Counted from the stretch's first letter, positions 32,833-41,719 are shown. The stretch: DNA of 42,450 nt from an uncultured Coriobacteriaceae bacterium (GCA_900539345.1 UQBS01000021.1:1-42450); one strand, 5' to 3'. Notes: generated by a model not told the origin, from the sequence alone. Translations and numbers: made by a program.

Positions 32833-33997
32833 CCCACGCATCGCAATGCCTCTCTCACGCCGGGATTTCCTGGGCTTAGGCGCACTTGTGTGCCTTACCG
32901 CTTCCGGTGTCTTCCATGCCACCCCCGCCCATGCCGACGCCAACCGTTGGTCCGCCTTCGGCGACGACTATCCCGCCTTGCAGTTCGCCAGCGAGGCTGC
33001 CGTGGCTGATGAGGATGGAAACGTTCTTTTCTCGCTCAACGGCGACGTCTCCATGGCCATGGCCTCGACGACGAAGATCATGACGGCCGTCGTCGCGCTG
33101 GAAAGCGGCGTTTCGCTCGACACCGTCTATACCGTTTCCGACATCGTCAAGACCGTGTACGGCCAACTTATCGGCTATGATCCCGGCGACCAGGCAACGC
33201 TCAACGAGCTGCTTCACGGCTTGCTCGTCTACTCGGGCAACGACGCCGCGGTGTGCATTGCCGAATGCGTGGGTGGCTCGGTTGCCAACTTCGTCGAGAT
33301 GATGAACAGCAAGGCCGCAGAACTTGGCCTTTCGGGCACCCACTACGTCAACCCCCACGGCCTCGACGAGGACGGGCATCATTCCACCCCGCTCGACCTC
33401 ATCACGCTTGCGCGCCATGCCGTGCAGATCCCCCTTTTCAGCTCTATCGTGGGCTCGGCCTACACGACGGTTCAGGTGGGGGGCGAGCCCAAGACACTGG
33501 AGTCGACCGATGCCCTTGGCAACTCGTACCCCGGCATGCGCGGCATCAAGACGGGCTTCACCTACAACGCCGGCAACTGCTTCGTGGGCCGCGCGACCTT
33601 AGGCTCCAAGACCCTATTCATCAGCGTCTTGGGATGCGAGGAGAGTGAGGGCCGTTGGTCAGACGCACGCACGCTGCTCGACTGGGCCTTCAGCCACTAT
33701 CCCGAGCTGCAGGGAGTCGGCACAACGAACGTCACCCTGTATGCGCCCTTTGCCGAAAACGCGAGCTGGTCGGTCGGCTACGGTGCAAACGGCCTTGTGC
33801 TGTTTCGCGACAACGCCTCGCGCTCCGTCTCGGTGAGCGAAAGCGACGCCGGCATGATTGAGCCTGGCGAGGTCACCTCCACCATCTCCTGGCAGGACAA
33901 CGCCGGCTCCACAGGTGCCGTCCGCATGGAGAAGGGTGAAGCGGTTCTTTTTGAGTCGCATGCCTTTGGCCCGCTTGTATCGCAGCTCTTCTATTAA
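32804..33997 (+). CDS. D-alanyl-D-alanine carboxypeptidase (S11 family, Tat-type signal)
   Basis: This periplasmic-side penicillin-binding enzyme trims the last D-alanine from peptidoglycan stem peptides. The 397-residue protein has all three catalytic motifs: S88-T-T-K91 (nucleophile and base), S144-G-N146 and K249-T-G251. GAGGAG lies eight bases before ATG 32804, inside the previous gene. The N-terminus carries a clear twin-arginine signal, PLSRRDFLGLG, then a hydrophobic run and AHA/DA. Export through Tat rather than Sec is therefore likely. No C-terminal amphipathic anchor is obvious. Confidence 0.93.
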   Translation: MLNSPTMQPSPRIAMPLSRRDFLGLGALVCLTASGVFHATPAHADANRWSAFGDDYPALQFASEAAVADEDGNVLFSLNGDVSMAMASTTKIMTAVVALESGVSLDTVYTVSDIVKTVYGQLIGYDPGDQATLNELLHGLLVYSGNDAAVCIAECVGGSVANFVEMMNSKAAELGLSGTHYVNPHGLDEDGHHSTPLDLITLARHAVQIPLFSSIVGSAYTTVQVGGEPKTLESTDALGNSYPGMRGIKTGFTYNAGNCFVGRATLGSKTLFISVLGCEESEGRWSDARTLLDWAFSHYPELQGVGTTNVTLYAPFAENASWSVGYGANGLVLFRDNASRSVSVSESDAGMIEPGEVTSTISWQDNAGSTGAVRMEKGEAVLFESHAFGPLVSQLFY

Positions 33998-34040
33998 ACT
34001 GTTAGTCATACGACGAACCCACGACACACGAGGGGTTACT

Positions 34041-34439
34041 ATGAACGAAAACATGAACAACCTGACGGGCACCATGGGCCAGACCCAGTCGTTCAACCTC
34101 ATGCCCGACATCACCCTTCCCAACATTGACATGAGCTCCCAGGATTCAGGTCTGGCCGAGCTCACCATTGTGCGCGGTCCTTCCACCGGCGAGCGCTTCA
34201 TCCTCGACATCCCCGAGGTCACCATCGGTCGCGACCCAAACTGCGAGGTCTTCCTTAACGACCGCACCGTGTCGCGCCGCCATGCCCATCTGAGCATTCA
34301 GGGCGGCCGCGCCATCATCGAGGACCTGGGCTCGCTCAACGGCACCTGGGTCGATGCCGCCATCGTTTCTTCGAGCGAGCTCTTCAATGGCTCGACGATT
34401 CAGATCGGCACCTTCAAGATGATCTTCAACATGCACTAA
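34041..34439 (+). CDS. FHA-domain protein (GarA-like)
   Basis: ATG 34041 follows GAGGGG. The 132-residue protein has an N-terminal tail of about 40 residues rich in Asn, Gln and Thr. A forkhead-associated domain follows with the classic GRDPNCEVFLNDRTVSRRHA and LGSLNGTWVD. FHA domains bind phosphothreonine. In mycobacteria the homologue GarA is switched by Ser/Thr kinase phosphorylation of an N-terminal ETTS site and controls glutamate metabolism; this protein lacks that exact motif. It is followed by an FtsR-like regulator as in mycobacteria. Confidence 0.92.
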   Translation: MNENMNNLTGTMGQTQSFNLMPDITLPNIDMSSQDSGLAELTIVRGPSTGERFILDIPEVTIGRDPNCEVFLNDRTVSRRHAHLSIQGGRAIIEDLGSLNGTWVDAAIVSSSELFNGSTIQIGTFKMIFNMH

Positions 34440-34473
34440 GCAGCCTTCGAGTCCCGGTGGGAGAGCACACGCG

Positions 34474-35169
34474 ATGACGGATGAACCCAAGTACACTATC
34501 GGCAAGGTCGTCAAACAGCTCCAGATCAACCATCCCGACATCACGGTGTCGAAGGTGCGTTTCCTGGAGAGCGAGGGCCTTGTTACGCCGCAGCGCACCA
34601 AGAGCGGCTACCGCATGTACTCGGACCACGACATTGCGCGTCTCGAGGCCATCCTCCAAATGCAGAAGACGCAGTTCTATCCCCTGGCTGTCATCAAGGA
34701 AAAGCTTGACGCGTCTCCCGATGCATATCTGAGCATCCTTGACGGCGACGCTGATGCGGAAGAGACCACAGAGGAACCCACCGAGTCCAAAGACGACGCG
34801 TTTGCCCAGGCATATCATCCCATCGACGAGATGGCGGCACAGGCCGAGGTTCCTGCCGCATTCGTGGGCGAGCTCATCGAGGCCGGCTTCCTCGACACCA
34901 AGGCCGACACCATGGGCCGTCCTTCCGTGTCTGGCCGTGACCTTGGACTCGTGAAGGCCGCCTTTGAGCTGGGTGGCTGCGGTTTTGACACGCGTACCCT
35001 CAAGAGCCACATTCAGCGCGCCAACCGCGACGTGACGTTTTACAAGCAGGGCCTAGCCATTACCGCTCGCAAGGATGCCGACGCTCAGCCCGAAAAGACC
35101 CTCGCGCATCTCATCGAGCTCAACAACGCCATCTACTCCACGCTTGTGCAGCGTATGGCCGAGCTGTAA
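34474..35169 (+). CDS. ftsR: MerR-family regulator, FtsR-like
   Basis: The 231-residue protein has an N-terminal MerR winged helix (about 7-75: YTIGKVV, FLESEGLVTPQRTKSGYRMYSDHDIARLEAI). Its larger C-terminal part (about 110-231) lacks metal-binding cysteines. The neighbour before it is the FHA gene, as in Mycobacterium (garA-Rv1828) and Corynebacterium, where FtsR activates ftsZ. The FHA-MerR pair is separated by only 34 bases. Control of division is inferred from this conserved pairing. Confidence 0.8.
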   Translation: MTDEPKYTIGKVVKQLQINHPDITVSKVRFLESEGLVTPQRTKSGYRMYSDHDIARLEAILQMQKTQFYPLAVIKEKLDASPDAYLSILDGDADAEETTEEPTESKDDAFAQAYHPIDEMAAQAEVPAAFVGELIEAGFLDTKADTMGRPSVSGRDLGLVKAAFELGGCGFDTRTLKSHIQRANRDVTFYKQGLAITARKDADAQPEKTLAHLIELNNAIYSTLVQRMAEL

Positions 35170-35204
35170 CGCGCCTGTCGAGCACATAAACTCAGCAACC
35201 AGGT

Positions 35205-35232
35205 AAAAGGGGCGGATATCCGCCCCTTTTTT
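35205..35232. terminator. Terminator after ftsR
   Basis: A near-perfect stem GGGGCGG-ATAT-CCGCCCC is flanked by AAAA on the left and TTTTTT on the right, so it can act in both directions. It closes the 32140-35169 gene group. Confidence 0.9.
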
Positions 35233-35286
35233 CGGTATCGTCAACTGCATACAGACATACCGCAAAATCCTTCTGCCCAAATGGGC

Positions 35287-35397
35287 AAACCCCAAAGCTG
35301 AACACTTTTAAGTATTCTTGGGGTTTATGCCTACATTGCCAACCCTTGTCTATGTGCCGCCCGCGCTTGGTAAAATAGCCCTTCAGCGATTGAAGGG
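35287..35397 (+). promoter_or_regulatory. Promoter and inverted repeats before the first NlpC/P60 gene
   Basis: A 9-bp inverted repeat AAACCCCAA (35287-35295) / TTGGGGTTT (35318-35326) lies upstream of a candidate promoter, TTGTCT (35346-35351) and TAAAAT (35371-35376), spaced 19 bp. A second, 7-bp inverted repeat CCCTTCA-GCGAT-TGAAGGG (35379-35397) covers the likely transcription start and the AAGGG ribosome site. The arrangement could limit translation or bind a repressor. No known riboswitch was recognised in this 176-bp region. Confidence 0.45.
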
Positions 35398-35408
35398 ATT
35401 TGTGCTCC

Positions 35409-36608
35409 ATGAGTCTGAACGGCATCACAAGACGAACCTTTGCCACGTCGGCTTTCTCGATGTTGGCCATCCTCGGCACCGGTGCTCTGCTGGGTACCCC
35501 GGCATACGCCGACTACTCCGCCTCCGCCGAGACCGAGGCGGCGCTTTCTGATGCGCAGACGCGCTATGAAAACGCCCTTGCGCAGATTGATTATCTCAAC
35601 GACCAGTACTTCGACGCCGAGGCGCAGTACAACTACATTCTTGACCAGATCAACGACACCCAGGCTCAGATTGACCAGCTCCAGGCCGATATCGAGGCCA
35701 AGCAGGCTGAGTTGTCGCAGGCACAGGACATCCTGTACGATCGCGTGGCAGCAAGCTACCGCGCAGGCAACGTCGCGCTCATCGACGTGCTCCTGCAGGC
35801 AACCGACTTCGACGACTTCGTGAGTCGCCTGTACTACGCCAACAAGACTTCTGACGCCGACGCCGAGGCCATCCAGGCCGTCAAGGACATCAAAGCGTCC
35901 CTTGAGGCCGACCAGCAGGCGCTTTACGAGCATCAGGCGCAACTCGAGGACCTTCGAGCCCAGCAGGAGGCTGCACTCGACGAGCTCTCGGTACGCCTTG
36001 CCGCCGCGCAGGACTACGCCGCGTCGCTTGATTCCGAGGTCCAGGCACTCATCGCCCAGCGCGACGCCGAGATTGCCGCAGCCGCCGAGGCCGCGCGCAT
36101 CGCAGCCGAGCAGGAGGCCGAGCGCCAGCGCCAGGAGCAGGCCGCACAGGGCGGGTCGAGCTCGGGCGACTCGGGCTCCAGTTCGGATTCCGGCGACTCG
36201 GGTTCGAGCGACTCGGGCTCTGGCGGGTCAGACGCCGGCGGGTCGAGCTCTGGTGGCACCGGCGTCCACGACTCCAGTGTGGTGAGCGCTGCCTACAGCC
36301 TCATCGGCACGCCTTACGGCACACTTGACTGCTCGGGCCTTACAAGCGCCGCGTACGGGGCATGCGGCTACTCGCTCTACCACCAGTCGGGCGTGCAGTA
36401 CAGCATCGTCGCAGGCAAGGGCAACCTCGTGGGCGCCGACGGCCTCGTGGCGGGCGACCTCGTTTTCTATGCCCGTGGCGGTTCCATCTACCATGTGGGC
36501 CTCTACATCGGCGACGGCTACATCATCGACTCCATCCCCTCGGGAGGCGTGCAGGTCAGGACCCTGTACTTCTGCGATGGCTTCTGCGGTGGCGGCAGCC
36601 CGCTCTAA
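35409..36608 (+). CDS. NlpC/P60 peptidoglycan hydrolase 1 with coiled coil (Tat-type signal)
   Basis: ATG 35409 is chosen over TTG 35400 for its spacing from AAGGGA. The 399-residue protein begins with ITRRTFATSA and a hydrophobic run to AYA/DY, a twin-arginine-type signal. A long Gln/Glu/Ala coiled coil (about 40-240) contains SYRAGN and DFDDFVSRLYYANK, motifs shared with the two following genes. A Ser/Gly/Asp linker (about 245-285) leads to a C-terminal NlpC/P60 domain (about 290-399) with catalytic Cys in LDCSGLT and His in YHVGLYIGDG. Such enzymes cut peptide cross-links in peptidoglycan during division. The coiled coil is like PcsB/RipC proteins that are activated by FtsEX; no ftsEX lies in the window. 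Confidence 0.9.
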   Translation: MSLNGITRRTFATSAFSMLAILGTGALLGTPAYADYSASAETEAALSDAQTRYENALAQIDYLNDQYFDAEAQYNYILDQINDTQAQIDQLQADIEAKQAELSQAQDILYDRVAASYRAGNVALIDVLLQATDFDDFVSRLYYANKTSDADAEAIQAVKDIKASLEADQQALYEHQAQLEDLRAQQEAALDELSVRLAAAQDYAASLDSEVQALIAQRDAEIAAAAEAARIAAEQEAERQRQEQAAQGGSSSGDSGSSSDSGDSGSSDSGSGGSDAGGSSSGGTGVHDSSVVSAAYSLIGTPYGTLDCSGLTSAAYGACGYSLYHQSGVQYSIVAGKGNLVGADGLVAGDLVFYARGGSIYHVGLYIGDGYIIDSIPSGGVQVRTLYFCDGFCGGGSPL

Positions 36609-36659
36609 ACCCCTCATCAGGCGGACTATTCAACGAACAAAGACCAGTAAGGAAGTGTC

Positions 36660-37988
36660 ATGGTCATGAACAATACAGAAGCACGACAGCTCACCAGGCG
36701 CGACTTCGGCAAGGTCGCCGTCATGGCAGGTGCTGCATGCCTCATGGGAGGCGCCCTCGCACCCCGTGGCGCTCAGGCTGCAACCGACGCCACCCTTGCG
36801 GCGCTCTCCGGCGCCCAGGCCGAGTATGAAGCGGCTATGGCCGAGCTGCAAAGCATCACCGAACAGCTCGAGATCGCCCAGTACAACCTGGCTGAATGCC
36901 AGGCCAATCTGCAGCAGACCAACGACCAGATCGCCGAGCTCGAGGCAACCATCGCCCAGAAGCAGTCCGAGCTGCTCGAGGCCCAGGATGTCCTCGCCAC
37001 GCGCCTGGGCGCCAGCTACAGGGCCGGTACCTCCAACCTGCTCGAGGTCCTCCTCGACTCGGCTGACTTCGAGGACTTCGTGAGCCGTCTGTACTACGCC
37101 AACAAGGTCAACGACGCCGACACCGAGGCCATCAACAACGTCAAGACGCTCAAAGCCGAGCTCGAGGCGGAAGAGGCCGAGCTGCAGCAGCAGCGCGCCA
37201 CTCAAGAGCAGCTGCTTGCCGACCAGCAGGACTACACCGACCAGCTTGCCAGCACCGAGAGCTATTACAGCAGCTACACGGCCAGCCTGAGCTCAGAAGT
37301 CACCGCGCTCATCGCCCAGGCCCAGCAGGAGACCATAGCCGAGCAGCGTGCTGCGGCCGAGCGCGCGGCCCAAGAGGCCGCGGGTTCCAACGGCGGCACC
37401 TCCTCGGGCAACACCGGCACCTCGAACGGAAATGCAGGCACCACGCCCGACAACAGCGGCAGCACCGACGGTGGAACCACTGGCGGCACCACCGATAACG
37501 GCTCCAGCACGCCTGATAACAGCGGTTCCACCGACAACAGCGGTGGCTCTTCGGGTGGAGACTGGGGCGGCGACTCCGGCAACGGCGGCAGTTCTTCCGG
37601 CGACGATTGGGGTGGCTCCACCGGCGGCTCGGGCAACCACATCTACTCGGTTGCCAGCATTGCTTGGAACTACTGCGGTGTGCCCTACGTGTGGGGCGGC
37701 ACCGATCCCTCCGGCTTTGACTGCTCGGGTCTCACGCAGTACTGCTACGCCCAGGCCGGTTACTCCATCGGCCGCGACACCTACTCCCAGGCAGCCGACA
37801 TCTCTGCCTGCGGTCAGATGGTCTACTCCATGAGCCAGCTCGAGGCCGGCGACCTCATCTTCCCGCACTCCGGTCACGTGGGAATCTACCAGGGCGGTGG
37901 CTGTCTCATCGACGCGCCGTACGAAGGCCAGGTCGTTCAGTACCGTTCATGCTGGTTCAGCGATTGTTTCGGCGGTTGCCCGGTCTAA
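36660..37988 (+). CDS. NlpC/P60 peptidoglycan hydrolase 2 with coiled coil (Tat-type signal)
   Basis: ATG 36660 (or 36666) follows TAAGGAAG, 51 bases after the previous gene. The 442-residue protein has the twin-arginine-type start LTRRDFGKVAVM, a coiled coil (about 45-240, with the shared SYRAGTS and DFEDFVSRLYYANK), and the longest Gly/Ser/Thr/Asp linker of the three (about 240-325). Its NlpC/P60 domain (about 328-442) has Cys in FDCSGLT and His in SGHVGIYQGGG. The spread of near-identical coiled-coil motifs among the three genes shows tandem duplication. Confidence 0.9.
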   Translation: MVMNNTEARQLTRRDFGKVAVMAGAACLMGGALAPRGAQAATDATLAALSGAQAEYEAAMAELQSITEQLEIAQYNLAECQANLQQTNDQIAELEATIAQKQSELLEAQDVLATRLGASYRAGTSNLLEVLLDSADFEDFVSRLYYANKVNDADTEAINNVKTLKAELEAEEAELQQQRATQEQLLADQQDYTDQLASTESYYSSYTASLSSEVTALIAQAQQETIAEQRAAAERAAQEAAGSNGGTSSGNTGTSNGNAGTTPDNSGSTDGGTTGGTTDNGSSTPDNSGSTDNSGGSSGGDWGGDSGNGGSSSGDDWGGSTGGSGNHIYSVASIAWNYCGVPYVWGGTDPSGFDCSGLTQYCYAQAGYSIGRDTYSQAADISACGQMVYSMSQLEAGDLIFPHSGHVGIYQGGGCLIDAPYEGQVVQYRSCWFSDCFGGCPV

Positions 37989-38043
37989 GAGGCGTACGAT
38001 AGTCAGGTTGATGTAACAGGCAAGCGCAGCAGGGGAGGTCGAT

Positions 38044-39243
38044 ATGGAAACCAACGGCATGTATACACGAAAGCTCATTGCACTCGGCGCACTCGCACTT
38101 GCGCTCAGCGTCCCTGTTGCCCTGGCCGACACGGTCGACGAACCTGCCAGTGACGCCGATACCCAGCAAACCGACACGGTCGAAGACACCGCTGCCGACA
38201 CCAGCGAGCAAGATACATCGGCACAAGAGGCCCAGGCTGCGAGCGCCACGCCGGCTTCCACCAACGAGCTCATCGCCGCACAGCAGCAGTTTGACGAAGC
38301 CCAGGCAAAATTGCAGGAAATCGGCGCGCAGCTCGAGCAGACACAAGGTCTCATCTACTCCACGCAGACCGACCTCAAGCGCATCGGCTCTCAAATCGAC
38401 CAGACCAAGGCCGACATCGCACAGACCACAAGCGACCTCGCGACTGCCCAGGCCGCATTGGCCGCGTACCTGCAGATCACCTATAAGTCGGGCGTCCTGA
38501 GCTTTCTCGACGTCATCCTGGCCTCGTCGGACTTCAACGACTTCGTGACGCGCACGTACTACGCAAGCGCTGTGCAAAACTCCCAGGTCGAGACGATCAA
38601 CGAGATCAAGGACCTCAAGGTCAGGCTCGAGGAACTCCAGCAAGAGCTCACCGAGCAACAGGCCACCGAGACCAACCTGCTCAACCAGTTGCAGGAGCAA
38701 GAGGCTCAGCTCGCTCAACAGAAGCAAGAATCCGACGACTACGTGGCTCAACTCTCCACGCAGGTGCAGCAGCTTTTCTCTGCACAGCAGGAACAGCTCA
38801 CGGCGGCGGCATCGGCACGTGCCCTTGCCGCGGGCGCCGCAGACGCGGGCGAGGCCGTAGGCGTGTACAACGTGGGCATCTCCCAGGGTTCCGTCACGGA
38901 AAACGCCTACGCGTGCCTGGGTATGCCCTACGTATGGGGCGGCGACGACTCGAACTACGCCACGTATCTCGGATACGACTGCTCCGGCTTCGCACAGCAT
39001 TGCTACGCCCTTGAGGGATACTCCATCGGCCGCACCACCTGGGACCAGATTGACGACATCCAGGCAGCCGGCGACTGGAAGACCTCAATCGACGAGCTTG
39101 AACCGGGCGACTTGGTATTTCCCAACGACGGTCACGTGGGCATCTACATCGGCAACGGCCAGATGATCGACGCGCCCTCGCCAGGCCTTTTCATCCGATT
39201 CGACACCATCACCGACTTCATCGGCGGAGGCTCGCCGATATAA
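38044..39243 (+). CDS. NlpC/P60 peptidoglycan hydrolase 3 with coiled coil (Sec signal)
   Basis: ATG 38044 follows GGGGAGGTC. Unlike the first two paralogues it has an ordinary Sec signal (YTRKLIALGALALALSVPVALA/DT) with no Arg-Arg. An acidic Thr/Asp stretch (about 30-70) precedes a coiled coil (about 75-265, with TYKSG and DFNDFVTRTYYAS). The NlpC/P60 domain (about 285-399) follows without the long Gly/Ser linker and has Cys in YDCSGFAQ and His in DGHVGIYIGNG. iorA starts 31 bases after its stop. Confidence 0.9.
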   Translation: METNGMYTRKLIALGALALALSVPVALADTVDEPASDADTQQTDTVEDTAADTSEQDTSAQEAQAASATPASTNELIAAQQQFDEAQAKLQEIGAQLEQTQGLIYSTQTDLKRIGSQIDQTKADIAQTTSDLATAQAALAAYLQITYKSGVLSFLDVILASSDFNDFVTRTYYASAVQNSQVETINEIKDLKVRLEELQQELTEQQATETNLLNQLQEQEAQLAQQKQESDDYVAQLSTQVQQLFSAQQEQLTAAASARALAAGAADAGEAVGVYNVGISQGSVTENAYACLGMPYVWGGDDSNYATYLGYDCSGFAQHCYALEGYSIGRTTWDQIDDIQAAGDWKTSIDELEPGDLVFPNDGHVGIYIGNGQMIDAPSPGLFIRFDTITDFIGGGSPI

Positions 39244-39274
39244 GTTCCAAAGACCCAGGGATTGAGAGGACACG

Positions 39275-41056
39275 ATGAAACAGCTGCTCAGCGGCAATGA
39301 GGCTATAGCCAGGGGAGCATGGGAAGCCGGCTGTGACGCCGGTTTCGGCTATCCGGGCACCCCTTCGACCGAGACGCTCGAGACGTTCGCCAAGCTCGAC
39401 GACGTCTATGCGGAGTGGGCCATCAATGAGAAGGTCGCCCTTGAGAACGCCCTGGGCTTCTCCATGGCAGGGCACCGCGCGCTCGTAACGATGAAGCACG
39501 TCGGTGTCAACGTTGCTGCCGACCCGCTCATGTCGCTTGCCTACTCGGGTGTGCGCGGCGGCCTGGTGCTGCTTGCAGCCGACGACCCCGGCATGTTCTC
39601 TTCGCAGAACGAGCAGGACAGCCGCAACTACGCTGCATTTGCCCGCGTTCCCATGTTCGAGCCCGCCGACTCCGCCGAGGCCCTCGAGATGACCAAGGAG
39701 GCCTTCAGGCTCTCCGAGGAGTTCTCCACCATCTGCATGGTGCGCTCCACCGTGCGCATCTCGCACACGCGCACGCCCGTCGAAGTGGGGGAGCGCCAGA
39801 CTTGCGAACCCATCGCCTTTGAGACAAGCATCAAGGACTGGGTCATGATGCCGGCCAACGCCCGTCCCAAGCGCCTGGTGGCCGACGAGCGTGTGGCAAA
39901 GCTCACCGAGTACGCCGAGACGAGCCCGCTCAACAAGATCGAGCTGCGCGACACCACCATCGGTTTCATCTGTTCCGGCGCTGCTTACCAGCACGTTCGT
40001 GAGGCCGCGCCCGAGGCGTCGACCCTCAAGCTCGGCATCTCGTACCCGCTGCCCGCACGCAAGATCGCCGAGTTCTTCGGCACGGTGGACAAGGTGTACG
40101 TGGTTGAGGAGGCCTGCGACTACTACGAGAAGGCCATCCGCGCCATGGGTCTTGTGCCTGCCGCGTGGGCAAGCCCGCTGCCCTGCGCCTTCGAGCTCTC
40201 GCCCGCAATCATTCGCCGCGCCCTGGGCCTTGAAGTTGCCTGCAATGAAGAGGCCTGCAAGCTTGCCGCTGAGGCAAACCTGCCTGGGCGCCCTCCGGCA
40301 CTGTGCGCCGGCTGCCCTCACCGTGTGCCGTTCTTCGAGCTCAAGCGCATGCGTGCCATCGTTTTGGGCGACATCGGCTGCTACACGCTCGGCGCCCTGC
40401 CTCCGCTTGCCACGCTTGAGTCGGCCATCGACATGGGTGCCTCGGTGTCCATGGGCCACGGCTTCGAGGTCGCTCGCGCCCTGGAGAAGGAGCGCGGCTG
40501 CGAGCAGGTAGCCGGGGGAGCACGCCCCGTCTTCTCAGTCATCGGTGACTCCACGTTTGCCCACTCGGGCCTGTCGGGCGTCATCTCGGCCGTATACAAC
40601 GCCGGCTGTGGCAACGTCGTGATCCTCGACAACCGCACTACCGCCATGACGGGCGGCCAGGGCAACCCCGTGAGCGGCATCACACTGCAGGGGAGGCCCT
40701 CTCGCGAGCTCGACCTGCCGAGCGTCCTTAAGGCATGCGGCGTCGACGAGGTCATCCAGGCCAACGCCCTCGATGTGAAGGAGGTCCGCGCCGCTCTCAA
40801 GCTCGCAGCCTCCCACACCGACATGCTCTCCGTCGTCATCTGCCAGTCGCCTTGCGTCGTTGAGTACAAGGTCCGCGGTACCAAGCGTGTGGTAAACGAG
40901 GACGCTTGCAGGGGCTGCGGCGCCTGCGTACGCATCGGTTGCCCCGCCATTAGCCGCGATGCCGCCGGTCGCGCCGTGATTGATGCAAAGCAGTGCAACG
41001 GCTGCTCGCAGTGCGAACAATATTGCGCCTTCGGTGCAATCTCGACCGAGGAGTAG
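39275..41056 (+). CDS. iorA: Indolepyruvate:ferredoxin oxidoreductase, alpha subunit
   Basis: This thiamine-diphosphate enzyme oxidises aryl pyruvates (from Trp, Phe and Tyr breakdown) to aryl-acetyl-CoA and reduces ferredoxin. The 593-residue protein starts MKQLLSGNEAIARGAWEAGC, then GYPGTPSTETLE, as in the family. The TPP-binding region reads GDSTFAHSGLSG and DNRTTAMTGGQGNP. A C-terminal ferredoxin-like part has two 4Fe-4S cysteine sets, CRGCGACVRIGC and CNGCSQCEQYC. The ribosome site is GAGAGGA. Its genes suggest fermentation of aromatic amino acids in an anaerobe. Confidence 0.97.
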   Translation: MKQLLSGNEAIARGAWEAGCDAGFGYPGTPSTETLETFAKLDDVYAEWAINEKVALENALGFSMAGHRALVTMKHVGVNVAADPLMSLAYSGVRGGLVLLAADDPGMFSSQNEQDSRNYAAFARVPMFEPADSAEALEMTKEAFRLSEEFSTICMVRSTVRISHTRTPVEVGERQTCEPIAFETSIKDWVMMPANARPKRLVADERVAKLTEYAETSPLNKIELRDTTIGFICSGAAYQHVREAAPEASTLKLGISYPLPARKIAEFFGTVDKVYVVEEACDYYEKAIRAMGLVPAAWASPLPCAFELSPAIIRRALGLEVACNEEACKLAAEANLPGRPPALCAGCPHRVPFFELKRMRAIVLGDIGCYTLGALPPLATLESAIDMGASVSMGHGFEVARALEKERGCEQVAGGARPVFSVIGDSTFAHSGLSGVISAVYNAGCGNVVILDNRTTAMTGGQGNPVSGITLQGRPSRELDLPSVLKACGVDEVIQANALDVKEVRAALKLAASHTDMLSVVICQSPCVVEYKVRGTKRVVNEDACRGCGACVRIGCPAISRDAAGRAVIDAKQCNGCSQCEQYCAFGAISTEE

Positions 41057-41062
41057 GACCCT

Positions 41063-41674
41063 ATGACGAACAACGCATCGCTCTATCCCGATTTTCCCGC
41101 AAAGCCCATCACGGTCGTACTGTGCGGCGTGGGTGGCCAGGGCGCCATCACCGCAGCTCATCTGCTTGCAGGCGCCGCCATGTTCTCCGGCTACGACGTG
41201 AAGGTCTCCGAGATCCACGGCATGGCTCAGCGCGGTGGCTCCGTCTCCACGACGGTGCGCTTCGGCGAGAACGTATCCACAATGGTGTGCGACCCGGGTT
41301 GCGCCGACCTGCTCATCTCGTTTGAGACAATGGAAGCCCTGCGCAACCTCGAGTTCCTCAAGCCGGGCGGCCACGTCATCGTCAACGACACCCAGATCAT
41401 CCCCATGCCCGTGCTGAGCGGCCTGGCCACGATGCCCGAAAACATCGATGGTGCGCTGAAGGCCTACGGCACCGAAGATGTGACGCTTTTCGATGCCGAG
41501 GAGCTCGCTGAGGAAGCCGGCAACCGCAAGTGCTCCAACGTGGCGCTTCTGGGCTGTGCAGCCTCGTACCTGCCCATTGAGGAAGAAGCTTGGCACAAGG
41601 CCATCGAAAACCGCGTTCCTCCCAAGACCCTCGAGGCCAACCTGAAAGCCTTTGCTCTGGCTCAGGAGAAGTAA
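41063..41674 (+). CDS. iorB: Indolepyruvate:ferredoxin oxidoreductase, beta subunit
   Basis: The 203-residue gamma/beta-type subunit starts six bases after iorA with GAGGAG as its ribosome site. The family motif GVGGQGAITAAHLLA near the N-terminus and the EIHGMAQRGGSVSTTVRFG block bind cofactor and partner. It completes the IorAB enzyme. Confidence 0.96.
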   Translation: MTNNASLYPDFPAKPITVVLCGVGGQGAITAAHLLAGAAMFSGYDVKVSEIHGMAQRGGSVSTTVRFGENVSTMVCDPGCADLLISFETMEALRNLEFLKPGGHVIVNDTQIIPMPVLSGLATMPENIDGALKAYGTEDVTLFDAEELAEEAGNRKCSNVALLGCAASYLPIEEEAWHKAIENRVPPKTLEANLKAFALAQEK

Positions 41675-41719
41675 GCAGAAGCCACCCACTTTGCATGCAA
41701 AGTCATCGCCGTAAAACCA

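Noticed and set aside
35233..35408. Cyclic di-AMP (ydaO) riboswitch before the NlpC genes
   Set aside because: Expected because such genes are often controlled this way, but the region is short and none of the conserved core was recognised.
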